Below, one piece after another: positions 34,359 to 42,758 of a stretch of 64,000 bases of DNA (positions are counted from its first letter, which is position 1; each line of letters starts with the position of its first letter). The stretch spans positions 3,906,001 through 3,970,000 of the forward strand of contig NZ_CP016428.1 in NCBI RefSeq assembly GCF_001693385.1, read 5' to 3'. This stretch comes from Bradyrhizobium icense (GTDB lineage Bacteria > Pseudomonadota > Alphaproteobacteria > Rhizobiales > Xanthobacteraceae). Position numbers and translations under genes: made by a program. Under the pieces are notes generated by a model. That model was not told the DNA's origin, made no database searches, and saw nothing but the letters and a program-made list of their open reading frames with translations.

Positions 34359-36512
34359 TCACTTCGCCAATGGGTCGGGGCGCACCTGAATATGCACGGC
34401 GCGAGGCTTTGAGCCCTTGCCGCCCTCCATCAACCAGGGTGTGCGATCGCCGCTCGAACTCCAGAGCCCGCGGCCTTTCCAGCCTGCGTTCGGATCGTCA
34501 ATACGTCCGTCGAGGCCCTTGGCGAAAAAGCCGAGCGGATAGGGAATGCGCAGCATCACCATCTGCCCGTCCTTGAAGGCGACGAAGCCGTCGTTGAGGT
34601 TCGCGGTGGAGATCGGGATGTTCTCGCCGAGGCCGGCCGTATTGTGGTGATCGACCCAGGTGTAGTAGCTCGCCTCGGCGCTTGAGTTCTCGAACCCTTC
34701 GAAGCCGGGACCAGGATATTTGAAGTAGGAGAAGCCCTCCGGGCAGTGGTTGCCGGTCGCACCCGGCCCGTTCAGCGGCGCCTTGCACTTGCTGCGATCG
34801 AAGCGGATCAGGCTGCCGTTCGAGCCCGAGCCCCAGAGCACGCCGTTCTTGTCGATGTCGCCGCCGCGAACGCCGATGCCTTCCTTCGGTATCGCGTAAA
34901 ATTCCGAGAGCTTGGTCTTGGGGTCGAAGCGCAGGAAGCCGGGTGGGCCGACGAAGACGTTGACGGTGTACCAGACCGAGCCGTCGGTCGGATGCGGCAT
35001 CACCGCGTAGGGGCCCGAGCCCGCGATTCGCATGTCCTTGCCGGCCTCTGCCGGCTTGCCCGGATCGGTGTATTCGTCGACCTTGCCGTTGCCATTGGCG
35101 TCGAGCACGAACGGCGCCCAGCCCTGCGCTTTGACGGCATCGCCAGTCTCGTCCCAGAGCCGGGTGTTGATCCAGCCGGCGACCGGTCCGGTCCCCGACG
35201 TCCAGAGCGTATCATCGGCATCGTAGCCGAATTGCGGGTGGTGAGTGCCGAAGCAGGTATCGATGAAGCTGTATTTTTGGGTCTTGGGATCGAACACCGT
35301 CACTTGTCGTCCGGAGCGTTCGAGCGGAAAGGCCTTGGCCGACGGGTGATCGGACCCCTTCTTGCAATACGCCGGATTTTCGATGCCGCGCACGGCTGCC
35401 GCCAGCCACACGCGACCCTTCTTGTCGAACATGCTGTTGTGATTATTGGAGCGCTGACTCCAGATCTTCTCGTCGCCCCAATAGGGCGAAGGGCTGACCG
35501 GATTGAGGAGTGCCGTGCCATGCAGGGGAGGCCCGAACGATTCCGGCGCATTGGGATCGGCGACCGGCATTTTGGAGAACGTCACCTTATGCGTCCTGGG
35601 ATCGAGGATCGGCATGTCGTCGGACGAATACTCGTTCGCGCCGTACAGCGGGCCGTAGGCGTTGACCGTCGGATAGCGCCGGTCCGAGGAGATCAGGTCG
35701 TGGACGAAATGTTTTTCGGTCGCCCACTCCCACGACGAGATGACGACGTTGCGCTCAATGCCGGTCGGCCGCGGCGGCTTGGCCTTCGGCAGTTCGCCCT
35801 TCGTGACCCGGTCGGTCCAGTCGCCGAAATATTTGAAGGGAACGCCGCCCATTTGGCCTGCGAGCCGGTTCACCATCCATTCGCCTGTTTGCCCTGAGGC
35901 GACACGGCGCATCCAGGCTTCCTCGCCCGATTTGAATTCGCCGAACGCGCCCGGGATCGTGCGCGTGGATTCCTGGCCGAGCTGATGGCAGCCGATGCAA
36001 TCGACGTTGTTCATCCTCTGGCGCCAGATGTCCTGCGTGATCTCCTTCGGGATCTCGGTAGAGCCGCCAAAGTCCTTTGCCGGCGGGATCTTCATCATCG
36101 TATACCAGTAGATCGCCGAGTAATAATGGGCCGCCGCGGCATCGTTCGGTGCCGGGACTGCCGTGAGATTGACCTGCTGGCCGGGCCTGGCGCGCAGCTT
36201 CGGCGAATCCACGAGGCCATAGCCGCGGACCCAGATGGCGTAGTTCACCTTCGGCGGCAGGTCCGGGATCACGTAGCGGCCCTGGTCGTCGGTGACGACG
36301 ATCTTGGCGAATTTCGTCGGCAGTTCGGTGGTCTCCGCGATGACCCAGACGCCGGCCTCCGGCCCGTTCGGTCCGCGCACCACGCCGCCGATATCGTCAT
36401 CGTCGATGGTGACCGCCGCTGGCTGCTGCGCCTGCGATTGCGCCGCCATCAAGCTCAGTCCGCTTGCCGCCGCAGCCAGGGTGAAGGAGAACAGGATCCG
36501 ACCGAGATTCAT
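34359..36512 (-). CDS. secreted carboxypeptidase-regulatory-like / heme c / beta-propeller protein
   Basis: 717 residues. A signal peptide (NLGRILFSFTLAAAASGLSL ... AQSQAQ, about 1-29) is followed by a carboxypeptidase-regulatory-like beta-sandwich (about 40-120, GGVVRGPNGPEAGVWVIAET). A single heme-c site CIGCH lies at 172-176 in MNNVDCIGCHQLGQES. A long region of Trp/Asp/Gly-rich repeats from about 230 to the end (VFDPKTQKYSFIDTC, LRFDPKTKLSEFYAI, LIRFDRSKC) resembles a Vgb/streptogramin-lyase propeller. A periplasmic electron-transfer or sensing role is likely but the substrate is unknown. ATG 36512 has GGAG upstream. It stands alone between a small membrane gene and a monooxygenase-fold gene. 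Confidence 0.75.
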   Translation of the reverse strand: MNLGRILFSFTLAAAASGLSLMAAQSQAQQPAAVTIDDDDIGGVVRGPNGPEAGVWVIAETTELPTKFAKIVVTDDQGRYVIPDLPPKVNYAIWVRGYGLVDSPKLRARPGQQVNLTAVPAPNDAAAAHYYSAIYWYTMMKIPPAKDFGGSTEIPKEITQDIWRQRMNNVDCIGCHQLGQESTRTIPGAFGEFKSGEEAWMRRVASGQTGEWMVNRLAGQMGGVPFKYFGDWTDRVTKGELPKAKPPRPTGIERNVVISSWEWATEKHFVHDLISSDRRYPTVNAYGPLYGANEYSSDDMPILDPRTHKVTFSKMPVADPNAPESFGPPLHGTALLNPVSPSPYWGDEKIWSQRSNNHNSMFDKKGRVWLAAAVRGIENPAYCKKGSDHPSAKAFPLERSGRQVTVFDPKTQKYSFIDTCFGTHHPQFGYDADDTLWTSGTGPVAGWINTRLWDETGDAVKAQGWAPFVLDANGNGKVDEYTDPGKPAEAGKDMRIAGSGPYAVMPHPTDGSVWYTVNVFVGPPGFLRFDPKTKLSEFYAIPKEGIGVRGGDIDKNGVLWGSGSNGSLIRFDRSKCKAPLNGPGATGNHCPEGFSYFKYPGPGFEGFENSSAEASYYTWVDHHNTAGLGENIPISTANLNDGFVAFKDGQMVMLRIPYPLGFFAKGLDGRIDDPNAGWKGRGLWSSSGDRTPWLMEGGKGSKPRAVHIQVRPDPLAK

Positions 36513-36727
36513 TGTTTTTCTCCTCGGGACCATGAGCTTGTTGTCGCTCGTTGTTCAGCGCAAGCCTACACCAGACCAGGGTTGCGGCGGGAGCACGTCA
36601 CGCGCCCGATTTCCTCACGCTTGCGGCATCGAGAGCCACCGTGCATCGCAGCAACGCATCTGCATCGCCTTTTGCTTTTGAGGCGGCTGGGTTAGACACG
36701 CCAATTCTCACGAGAGGGCGTAACCCA

Positions 36728-37030
36728 ATGATCACCGAAATCGCACAAATCGACGTCAAGCCGGGCACCGAGAAGGATTTTGAAGCGGCCGTCGCCAAGG
36801 CCCGTCCGCTGTTCCTGCGCGCCAAGGGCGGCAAGGGATTTGAACTGCACAAATCGATCGAAAAGCCGCAGCGCTATCGGCTGGTGGCGAAGTGGGAGAC
36901 GCTGGAAAACCACACGGTGGATTTTCGCGGTTCGGAAGATTTCACCGCCTGGCGCGCGCTGGTCGGGCCCTATTTTGCTTCGCCACCCGAGGTCGAACAT
37001 ACCGAGACGGTGCTGACCACGGCGGACTGA
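36728..37030 (+). CDS. antibiotic biosynthesis monooxygenase (ABM) domain protein
   Basis: 100 residues with the dimeric ferredoxin-like ABM fold: MITEIAQIDVKPGTEKDFEA, GFELHKSIEKPQRYRLVAKW and FTAWRALVGPYFASPPEVEH. Members include quinol monooxygenases and heme-degrading enzymes; many small ones act on unknown substrates. ATG 36728 has GAGAGGG about ten bases upstream. It is convergent with the AI-2E-type permease, five bases apart. Confidence 0.8.
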   Translation: MITEIAQIDVKPGTEKDFEAAVAKARPLFLRAKGGKGFELHKSIEKPQRYRLVAKWETLENHTVDFRGSEDFTAWRALVGPYFASPPEVEHTETVLTTAD

Positions 37031-37035
37031 AGCCA

Positions 37036-38163
37036 TCAGCCGGCCGCAATCGCGACCGGCGCCGCTTCCGCCTTGAAATGGTCGATCATCACCTTGGCGA
37101 TCGCCATCAGGGGCAGCGCAAGTGCCAGCCCCCAGATGCCGAAGACGACGCCGAGCAGGATCTGGAACGCAAACAGCGTGGCAGGCGGAATATCCAGCGC
37201 CTGCCGCTGAATGATCGGCGTCAGCACGTAGCTTTCCAGCGCGTGCACGCCGAGGAACAGGATGAAGGCCGAGAGGCCGGCGACCCATCCCGACGCGAGA
37301 CTGGCCAGCACCACGATCAGCCCGCCGAGGATCGCGCCGACCGTCGGGATGAAGGCGAGCAGCCCGGCCTGGATGCCCAGGATGAACGAACTCTGGATGC
37401 CGATGATCGACAGCCCGATCCAGGTCACCAGAAACACCGCGACCATGGTGATGATCTGTGCGATCAGCCAGCGCTCCAGCGTCTCGCCGATCCGGTCGAC
37501 GATCGCAATCGCGCGCACGCGATGCTTCGCAGGCGCGATGAACAGCAGTCCGTTGCGGTAGACGCTCGGCTGGGTCGCGAACGCAATCCCCAGGAACAGC
37601 ACGATGAAGAAGTTTCCGACGGCGCTGGCGGTGCCCAGAATCAGTTTCAGGCTCTGGCTGAAGATCGCGCCGCCGCTGGCCGCAATCGTGCCGGCGCTGG
37701 GAAGCGTGTGCGGCGTCGGCGTCGCGGCGGGCGCGGGCGTGCCATCATCCGACGTCGACGACAGGGTGCCGAAGTCAAAAAGGCTGGTGTCGATGCCGTT
37801 CCGTTCGAGAAAAGCCTTGACGTTGACGAGCTGCGATTTGAGCGTGCTGCTCAACGCCGTCGTCTGCTGGGCGATCGTGCTGCCGCCGAGGAAGACGATG
37901 CCCGACAGCATGCCCGCGACCACCAGGCAGACCATCGTCAGCCGCAGCGCATGCGGCAGCCGCACCACGCGTCCGAGCAGGTTGCTCATGGCGTTGAGGG
38001 TGACGCCGAGCAGGATGCCGGAAAAGATCAGAAACAGCGTCGCGGCGAAGTGCCAGGTCAAGGCGAGCAGCGCGGCGAACAGCACGACGCCGATGCCCCC
38101 GACCGATATCGCCCACGCCATGTCGTTGCGGGCCTGAAGGCGATTGTCAGCCGGACCTGTCAC
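37036..38163 (-). CDS. AI-2E family transporter
   Basis: 375 residues, about eight membrane helices. The family signatures are LRLTMVCLVVAGMLSGIVFL, the helix pair GLSIIGIQSSFILGIQAGLL and FIPTVGAILGGLIVVLASLA, and the C-terminal LESYVLTPIIQRQALDIPP. A Ser/Thr/Pro-rich periplasmic insert (STSDDGTPAPAATPTPHT) lies near residue 140. Despite the name, most members are not autoinducer-2 exporters and several are sodium/proton antiporters, so substrate is open. GTG 38163 is the start, with AAGGA six bases upstream. Confidence 0.85.
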   Translation of the reverse strand: MTGPADNRLQARNDMAWAISVGGIGVVLFAALLALTWHFAATLFLIFSGILLGVTLNAMSNLLGRVVRLPHALRLTMVCLVVAGMLSGIVFLGGSTIAQQTTALSSTLKSQLVNVKAFLERNGIDTSLFDFGTLSSTSDDGTPAPAATPTPHTLPSAGTIAASGGAIFSQSLKLILGTASAVGNFFIVLFLGIAFATQPSVYRNGLLFIAPAKHRVRAIAIVDRIGETLERWLIAQIITMVAVFLVTWIGLSIIGIQSSFILGIQAGLLAFIPTVGAILGGLIVVLASLASGWVAGLSAFILFLGVHALESYVLTPIIQRQALDIPPATLFAFQILLGVVFGIWGLALALPLMAIAKVMIDHFKAEAAPVAIAAG

Positions 38164-38309
38164 GTTGATTCCTTTTCACTGAATTGCTCGGCAGTCTTTC
38201 GCCAAAACGCCGCCGGGATCAAGCGGCCGCGCACGCGCCGGTTTGACGCTGCCGCATCCGATGTGCCAAGCGGTGAATGAATCGGTATGGCGGAGCCGGC
38301 GAGGGCGGG

Positions 38310-39005
38310 ATGAGTTTCAAGTGGTTCGGTCCGATTGCGCTGCTGGCGGCGCTGGTGATCGGCGACCAGATCAGAATCAACCGTCCCGCCCACAAATATC
38401 GCCTGACGGTCGAGGTCGAGACGCCGGAGGGGCGCAAATCGGCATCCGGCGTAGTGGCCGTTCATCCTGATCGCAGCTATACCCGCCGCGGGCGGACCCG
38501 GACCGTCGGCGATGCCGTTTTCGTGGACCTCGGGCAGGGCAAGAACCTTGTCGCGCTGCTCGCGCATGTCGACAACAACCTCGTCCTAGATGACATGAAC
38601 TACGTGGCTCTGCGCGCCTATACGGCGGCGGCCGATAAGCGGGTCTCGTTTAACGAGATGAGCCGGTTGACGGGCGTTGTGCCGGTAAAGGATGCGCTGA
38701 TCCCGGTGCTCATTACCTTCACCGATCCGGCCAACCCCGGCACCGCGCGTCAGGTAGCACCCGACGATGCCGAAACAGTGCTCGGCAGGGGCCATCGCCT
38801 TCAGGCGATATCTGCCGAAGTGGTGCCGAACGGATATTGGCCGGTCGATTTCGGCGGCGCGCTGGGCGAGCCGGTCACGCGCGGAATTCTGGCGAAACTG
38901 CCGTGGCTCGGTGACGCCGGAAATTCGGCTGCCGCGGCGCTTCGGGCGGCCGGTTTGCCCGGGGTCGACGGAATCGACGCCCGGGAAGCTTTCACGCGAA
39001 AATAG
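38310..39005 (+). CDS. exported hypothetical protein
   Basis: 231 residues. The N-terminal MSFKWFGPIALLAALVIGDQ is an uncleaved signal anchor or signal peptide. The remaining soluble part begins KYRLTVEVETPEGRKSASGV and carries DPANPGTARQVAPDDAETVL and GYWPVDFGGALGEPVTRGIL. No family is recognised. The upstream ATG at 38277 adds eleven residues; 38310 is preferred because GAGGGCGGG precedes it. It is divergent from the AI-2E-type gene and 123 bases upstream of the amidotransferase-like hydrolase. Confidence 0.7.
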   Translation: MSFKWFGPIALLAALVIGDQIRINRPAHKYRLTVEVETPEGRKSASGVVAVHPDRSYTRRGRTRTVGDAVFVDLGQGKNLVALLAHVDNNLVLDDMNYVALRAYTAAADKRVSFNEMSRLTGVVPVKDALIPVLITFTDPANPGTARQVAPDDAETVLGRGHRLQAISAEVVPNGYWPVDFGGALGEPVTRGILAKLPWLGDAGNSAAAALRAAGLPGVDGIDAREAFTRK

Positions 39006-39128
39006 CAGGGCAGGCCCGCAGGCCGCAGCCGGATATTGATCCGCCGTCGGCTCGCGGGCATTATCGCCGGCAATGGCAGCCCAACCCAGAAGATCCTTGC
39101 ACGGGACGATGACAGCGGAAAATTGGCG

Positions 39129-39899
39129 ATGAAGCGGCCGGTCGTCGGTGTGATCGGGAACGCCTATCGCGTCGAAAATCGTTTCCAGACCCAGATGGTC
39201 GGAGAGCGCAATTTGCGCGCGGTCACCGACGTGGCGGGGGCGCTGCCGCTGATGTTTGCCGGGTCGCCCGAGATTACCGACATCGGTGCGCTGCTCGACG
39301 TCGTCGACGGCATCGTGCTTACCGGCGCGCGGGCCAACGTCCATCCGACGCGCTTCAAGACCGAGCCGCACGAGAGGCACGAGCCCTACGACATTCACCG
39401 CGACGACGTCGCGCTGGCGCTGACGGAGGCCTGTGTCGCCCGCGGCGTGCCGATCTTCGGCATCTGCCGCGGCCTGCAGGAGATGAACGTCGCGTTCGGC
39501 GGCTCGCTGCATCCGGAAATCCGCGAAATCCCCGGCCGCATCAACCACCGCATGCCGCGGCTGGAGAACGGCGAGATCCATCCTGACCCAACAGTCGTGT
39601 TCGCCGACCGCCACGACGTCCACCTGACGCCGGGCGGCACCTTTGCAAGCCTGCTCGGCTGCGAAACCATCCGGGTGAATTCGCTGCACGGGCAGGGCAT
39701 TCTCGAACCGGGCAATCGCGTCGTCATCGAGGGCATCGCCGAGGACGGCACCATCGAGGCGATCCGGATCGCGGACGCGCCGGCCTTCGCACTCGGCGTC
39801 CAGTGGCACGCCGAGTACGATCCGCAGCGCAACCCGATCAATCGCAAGCTGTTCGAGGCGTTCGGGGCGGCACTCAAGGCGCACACGCGGGCGGCGTAG
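39129..39899 (+). CDS. gamma-glutamyl-gamma-aminobutyrate hydrolase family (peptidase C26) protein
   Basis: 256-residue class I glutamine-amidotransferase-like hydrolase (PuuD family). The nucleophile elbow is PIFGICRGLQEMNVAFGG with Cys in GICRG, and the His/Glu of the triad lie in FALGVQWHAEYDPQ. GIVLTGARANVHPTRF holds the family's (S/T)GGxDVxP-like position, here with GARANV instead of GGxDV. It may cleave gamma-glutamyl amides in polyamine or other amine catabolism. ATG 39129 is the first codon of conserved sequence; longer starts are unsupported. Confidence 0.83.
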   Translation: MKRPVVGVIGNAYRVENRFQTQMVGERNLRAVTDVAGALPLMFAGSPEITDIGALLDVVDGIVLTGARANVHPTRFKTEPHERHEPYDIHRDDVALALTEACVARGVPIFGICRGLQEMNVAFGGSLHPEIREIPGRINHRMPRLENGEIHPDPTVVFADRHDVHLTPGGTFASLLGCETIRVNSLHGQGILEPGNRVVIEGIAEDGTIEAIRIADAPAFALGVQWHAEYDPQRNPINRKLFEAFGAALKAHTRAA

Positions 39900-39932
39900 G
39901 CGCCGTGAACGCGCGAAGGAGTGACGCCTCGC

Positions 39933-39981
39933 CGTCATTGCGATCGAAAGAGTGGATTGCTTCGCTTCGCTCGCAATGACG
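39933..39981. repeat. short dispersed palindromic element, family A (short copy)
   Basis: CGTCATTGCG ... TTCGCTTCGCTCGCAATGACG, about 49 bases; a shortened copy of the element at 9801-9884, with an internal deletion between its arms. Confidence 0.75.
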
Positions 39982-40005
39982 TGGAGTAGCGACGTAACAC
40001 ACCAT

Positions 40006-40105
40006 CGTCATCCCCGCGCAGGCGGGGATCCAGTACGCCGCGCCTTCTCGGTTCAATCATTGATGCCTCTGGAATACTGGATCACCCGCTTTCGCGGGTG
40101 ACGAC
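40006..40105. repeat. palindromic element with CGTCATCCCCGCG / CGCGGGTGACG ends
   Basis: Starts CGTCATCCCCGCGCAGGCGGG and ends CACCCGCTTTCGCGGGTGACGAC. The outer ends are complementary, and inside each end sits its own hairpin (CCCCGCGCAGGCGGGG and CACCCGCTTTCGCGGGTG). It is about 100 bases and adjoins the larger structured repeat to its right. Confidence 0.7.
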
Positions 40106-40660
40106 AACTGAATATGACTTCGCGATCTCGCGACATGTTTTGCCCGAGCTTTGCCATCAATTTCCCGCCCTCTCATCTAGAGGGCGCAGGGAAGACCAGG
40201 TGCTTGCTGCACCCGCGGTCTCGTGTGCCATTGCGCAAAACAAAACGCACACGAGCATACAGGTACAGCGGGAGCATCCCGGCCTTCCCTGCGCAATGGC
40301 TTTACGGCTTACTTCGTGCTCTTCCCGGAGAACGGCTCTTTTGCCTCCGTCACCACGCGGAAAACTTCCACGCGACTTAACGCCAGCACCGCGGCGCCCG
40401 AACCACACGACTTCGCCGTACGCTTCCGGCGCCTACGTCTTGCGCATTCAGCGTCCATCGCATTTCACCGCACGTTCGTGACGTTCGCGAGCGCCCCTCA
40501 ATGGGTGAGACGGGCGGAGTTATGCCGATGATTTGCCCCTCGTGTTAAGCGGAATATTTTTGATTCCCAGCCTTGACACGATTTCTGAAAATCAGAAGTG
40601 ATTTGCCCGTCGGCGTTGATTTGCCGCAACCCTAAGACGAGATCGCGCTTGCAAGCGAGG
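40106..40660 (+). repeat. structured repeat-like region without a credible gene
   Basis: No open frame here looks like a real protein: the candidates on both strands are Ser/Arg/Thr/Pro-rich with no domain. The sequence is instead rich in nested inverted repeats. CCCTC (40168-40172) pairs with GAGGG (40180-40184). GCGCAGGGAAG (40184-40194) pairs with CTTCCCTGCGC (40284-40294), and inside it CTCGTGTGC (40220-40228) pairs with GCACACGAG (40247-40255). TTCTGA-AAA-TCAGAA lies at 40583-40597. From memory, segments of this type occur in multiple copies in Bradyrhizobium-related genomes, where their spurious translations are listed as hypothetical proteins. The function (structured RNA, mobile relic or other) is unknown, and the borders are approximate. 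Confidence 0.5.
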
Positions 40661-40677
40661 CAAAATCAGCAAGCGGC

Positions 40678-40745
40678 AAGTAGCCGGCGTGAGCGCAGCA
40701 ACATGCGGGATTCGGTGAAAGTCCCGGACGTCGCTCCACCCATCC
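40678..40745. repeat. dispersed repeat, family C, copy 1
   Basis: CAAGTAGCCGGCGTGAGCGC ... GCGGGATTCGGTGAAAGTCC ... GACGTCGCTCCACCC. A related copy at 41508-41575 reads CAAGTAGCCCGCATGAACGC ... GTCGGCGAACGTCCCGAGTG. Both flank the DUF992 gene. Confidence 0.6.
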
Positions 40746-40759
40746 TACTGCACAAAACA

Positions 40760-40785
40760 AAAGGCGCCCGAATGCAGGCGCCTTT
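40760..40785 (-). terminator. terminator of the DUF992 gene
   Basis: On the minus strand, AAAGGCGCC - 8-base loop - GGCGCCTTT continues into TTTTGTTTTG, 62 bases after the DUF992 stop. The same hairpin plus TTTTGTTTTG tail is found behind glnA. Confidence 0.8.
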
Positions 40786-40847
40786 CGCATCTTGCGGCAA
40801 ATGATCCCGGCGGCAAGCCGCCGACCAGTTCACCTGCGATGATGTCG

Positions 40848-41378
40848 TCACTGAGTCGTGCGGCGCGCGGGCGCAGCGGCCGGCCGCAGCTCCATTGTGG
40901 ATACGCCTGCCGCAATATTCACGCCTGTCTGCCCCTGCACGGATGCCGGCTGCATGATGACCCTGCGGTCCGGGCCTCCAACCAAAACGTTGGCGCTGGC
41001 TCCGGCGCCGACCGTGCCGCCGGCGGTCGCACCCGTATAGGTTCCCGCCAAGGCCGCCCGGGGCAGTCTGCCCGGCGCAAAAACTGCCCAGGCCATCTGG
41101 CCGCCCGTCGTGGCACCGATGTCGAGGCCAAGCGTGCTGACGGCGCCCTCATAAGCCTCGCGCGCCCTGCCTCTCGTCGACGCATAGACACAGCTCAGTT
41201 GCCGCTGCCCGCCGATAACGAGGCCGACACCGGGCGCAATGTTGCAGGTGAGCGTGCCGACCCTCGTCCGCCCGGTGTCCTGAGCCGTGGCCGGAGCCGT
41301 GGCAAGAGCGAGCGCCAGGGCGACGCATGTGGTTGCGAGACTATTCAAGGTTGTTCTATTCAGGGTTGCTTTGTTCAC
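40848..41378 (-). CDS. DUF992 secreted protein
   Basis: 176 residues. A signal peptide (NSLATTCVALALALATAPATAQ region) is followed by the DUF992 domain: DTGRTRVGTLTCNIAPGVGL, QLSCVYASTRGRAREAYEG, GLDIGATTGGQMAWAVFAPG, ALAGTYTGATAGGTVGAGAS, VGGPDRRVIMQPASVQGQTG. The two Cys could form a disulfide. Function unknown; the family is largely alphaproteobacterial and periplasmic. Start GTG 41378 is decided by a strong AGGAGG seven bases upstream; an ATG further upstream (41399) has none. A terminator follows. Confidence 0.82.
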   Translation of the reverse strand: MNKATLNRTTLNSLATTCVALALALATAPATAQDTGRTRVGTLTCNIAPGVGLVIGGQRQLSCVYASTRGRAREAYEGAVSTLGLDIGATTGGQMAWAVFAPGRLPRAALAGTYTGATAGGTVGAGASANVLVGGPDRRVIMQPASVQGQTGVNIAAGVSTMELRPAAAPARRTTQ

Positions 41379-41507
41379 GGGCGTCCTCCTTCGACGCATT
41401 CTGATGGACCCCCTCAACGCGAGCGACATTGCGATGTTCCCGTTCCAAGTCTCATTCCGGGGCTAACGGCATTACTGGCGGTAAGTCATCGATGTGCTGG
41501 TCGGCCG

Positions 41508-41651
41508 CAAGTAGCCCGCATGAACGCAGCAATAGGCGGGGTCGGCGAACGTCCCGAGTGTCGCTCCGCGCACCCGGGCGACGCGTGCAAGCGGCTCCTC
41601 GGCGTGCCCACCGGATTGTACAGAGAGGGGGCGGGGCCCGGCCCCCCTCTC
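41508..41651. repeat. family C repeat copy 2 plus G/C hairpin
   Basis: The stretch 41379-41809 has no gene. It contains the second family C unit (41508-41575) and a strong hairpin, GAGAGGGGG (41623-41631) pairing with CCCCCCTCTC (41642-41651) around a G/C loop. Then follows the promoter of the ArsR gene. Confidence 0.5.
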
Positions 41652-41774
41652 GGCGAGCGCCCGCCACGTCGCCCACATGCCGCTCGGTGCCGGTCGAACT
41701 CCACCAAACCCTCAATTCGAACCCGCCTGAAGCCGTCGAAGCCGTCGCGCCCCGGCACGCTGCGAGCGCACCGA

Positions 41775-41803
41775 TTGACAATATCATTAGTTTGTACTAA
41801 TCA
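41775..41803 (+). promoter_or_regulatory. candidate promoter of the ArsR-SRPBCC operon
   Basis: TTGACA (41775-41780), a 17-base spacer and TAATCA (41798-41803), seven bases before the ArsR start codon, so the transcript would be nearly leaderless. Confidence 0.5.
41786..41801. promoter_or_regulatory. ATTAGT-TTGT-ACTAAT operator candidate
   Basis: A perfect 6-4-6 palindrome placed inside the promoter spacer and -10 region, nine bases before the ArsR start. Position and symmetry fit autorepression by the ArsR protein. Confidence 0.6.
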
Positions 41804-41809
41804 TAAGTC

Positions 41810-42127
41810 ATGGCTGTTGATAATTCCCAACTGGCTGCGCTTGGCGACCCGACCCGCCGCGCGATATTCGAGCTGATCGCAGAGCACCCGCGCTCAGTCG
41901 CGGAGATCACCCGGCAGGTTTTGGTCTCGCAGTCGGCTGTTTCCCAGCACCTCAAAGTGCTGCGCGAATCGCGCCTGGTTCGTGCCGAGCCGAAGGGTGC
42001 GAGCAACGTCTACCACATCGATCCACACGGGCTTGGTCAGATGCGTGCTTGGCTCGACCGGTTCTGGAGCAAAACGCTGGCGGCCTACAAGGTCGCCGTC
42101 GAGCAACCACCAGAGGAGTCACAATGA
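41810..42127 (+). CDS. ArsR-family transcriptional regulator
   Basis: 105-residue winged-helix protein: ALGDPTRRAIFELIAEHPRS, VAEITRQVLVSQSAVSQHLK and VLRESRLVRAEPKGASNVYH. No metal-binding ELCVCDL-type cysteine motif is present, so it is the metal-independent type commonly paired with SRPBCC proteins. Its stop overlaps the start of the downstream SRPBCC gene (ATGA at 42124-42127), showing translational coupling. A palindrome covers its promoter. ATG 41810 has no clear Shine-Dalgarno site, matching the very short leader. Confidence 0.88.
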   Translation: MAVDNSQLAALGDPTRRAIFELIAEHPRSVAEITRQVLVSQSAVSQHLKVLRESRLVRAEPKGASNVYHIDPHGLGQMRAWLDRFWSKTLAAYKVAVEQPPEESQ

Positions 42128-42609
42128 ACACCTATATATCAGTTGCATCTGTGAAGCAGTTCGTCGTGGTCGAGGCGCCGATCGAGCGCGCATTCAAGGT
42201 CTTCACCGAAGACTTCGGCAGTTTCAAACCGCCCGAGCACAACCTGCTCGCTGTCCCGATTGCCGAGACGGTGTTCGAGCCTCGGGTCGGCGGCTACCTC
42301 TATGATCGTGGCGTCGACGGCAGCGAGTGCCGCTGGGCGCGCGTGCTGGCCTATGAGCCCCCGGACCGCGTGCTCCTGAGCTGGGACATCAGCCCGCGAT
42401 GGCAGATCGAGACCGATCCGGACAGGACTAGCGAGTGGGAGGTGCGCTTCACCGCCGAGACGGCTGACCGCACCCGCGTCGAAATCGAGCATCGAAACCT
42501 CGAGCGCCACGGCGAAGGCTGGGAAAGCGAACGCGACGGAGTTGCCGGCGATCAGGGTTGGCCGCTGTACCTCAAGCGGTATGCCGACCTGTTGGCCCAC
42601 AAGGCCTGA
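42124..42609 (+). CDS. SRPBCC (AHSA1-like) domain protein
   Basis: 161 residues with the START/AHSA1 fold: KQFVVVEAPIERAFKVFTED, PRVGGYLYDRGVDGSECRWA, RVLAYEPPDRVLLSWDI and EWEVRFTAETADRTRVEIEH, ending in the amphipathic helix WPLYLKRYADLL. Such proteins bind hydrophobic ligands and are often encoded with an ArsR regulator, as here. The 4-base overlap with the ArsR gene supports one operon. Ligand unknown. Confidence 0.85.
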   Translation: MNTYISVASVKQFVVVEAPIERAFKVFTEDFGSFKPPEHNLLAVPIAETVFEPRVGGYLYDRGVDGSECRWARVLAYEPPDRVLLSWDISPRWQIETDPDRTSEWEVRFTAETADRTRVEIEHRNLERHGEGWESERDGVAGDQGWPLYLKRYADLLAHKA

Positions 42610-42732
42610 CGTCCGCATGGCAACCGGCTCGGAGTGGGGACCCTGAATCTGCCCGAAGAAGGGTCTCCTCGGTTGATTGGGGAGGGCGAATGGTCGCCGG
42701 ACGGAACCGGTCAGCGAGCGCGTAGCGCATAG

Positions 42733-42758
42733 GGCGGATTAGCGCAGCGTAATCCGCC
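42733..42758. repeat. palindromic unit GGCGGATTA-N8-TAATCCGCC
   Basis: A perfect 9-bp inverted repeat; a third arm, GGCGGATTACGCTTC, recurs at about 42845. The 359-base gap between the SRPBCC gene and glnA (42610-42968) otherwise holds only the glnA terminator. Confidence 0.65.

Noticed and set aside
34746..35897. 383-codon plus-strand frame over the heme/propeller gene
   Set aside because: Antisense; no signal, start site or domain, while the minus strand has signal peptide and CxxCH.
40098..40481. plus-strand frame of 127 codons in the structured repeat
   Set aside because: Composition rich in Arg, Ser, Thr and Pro with no domain; the nucleotide-level stems explain the sequence better.
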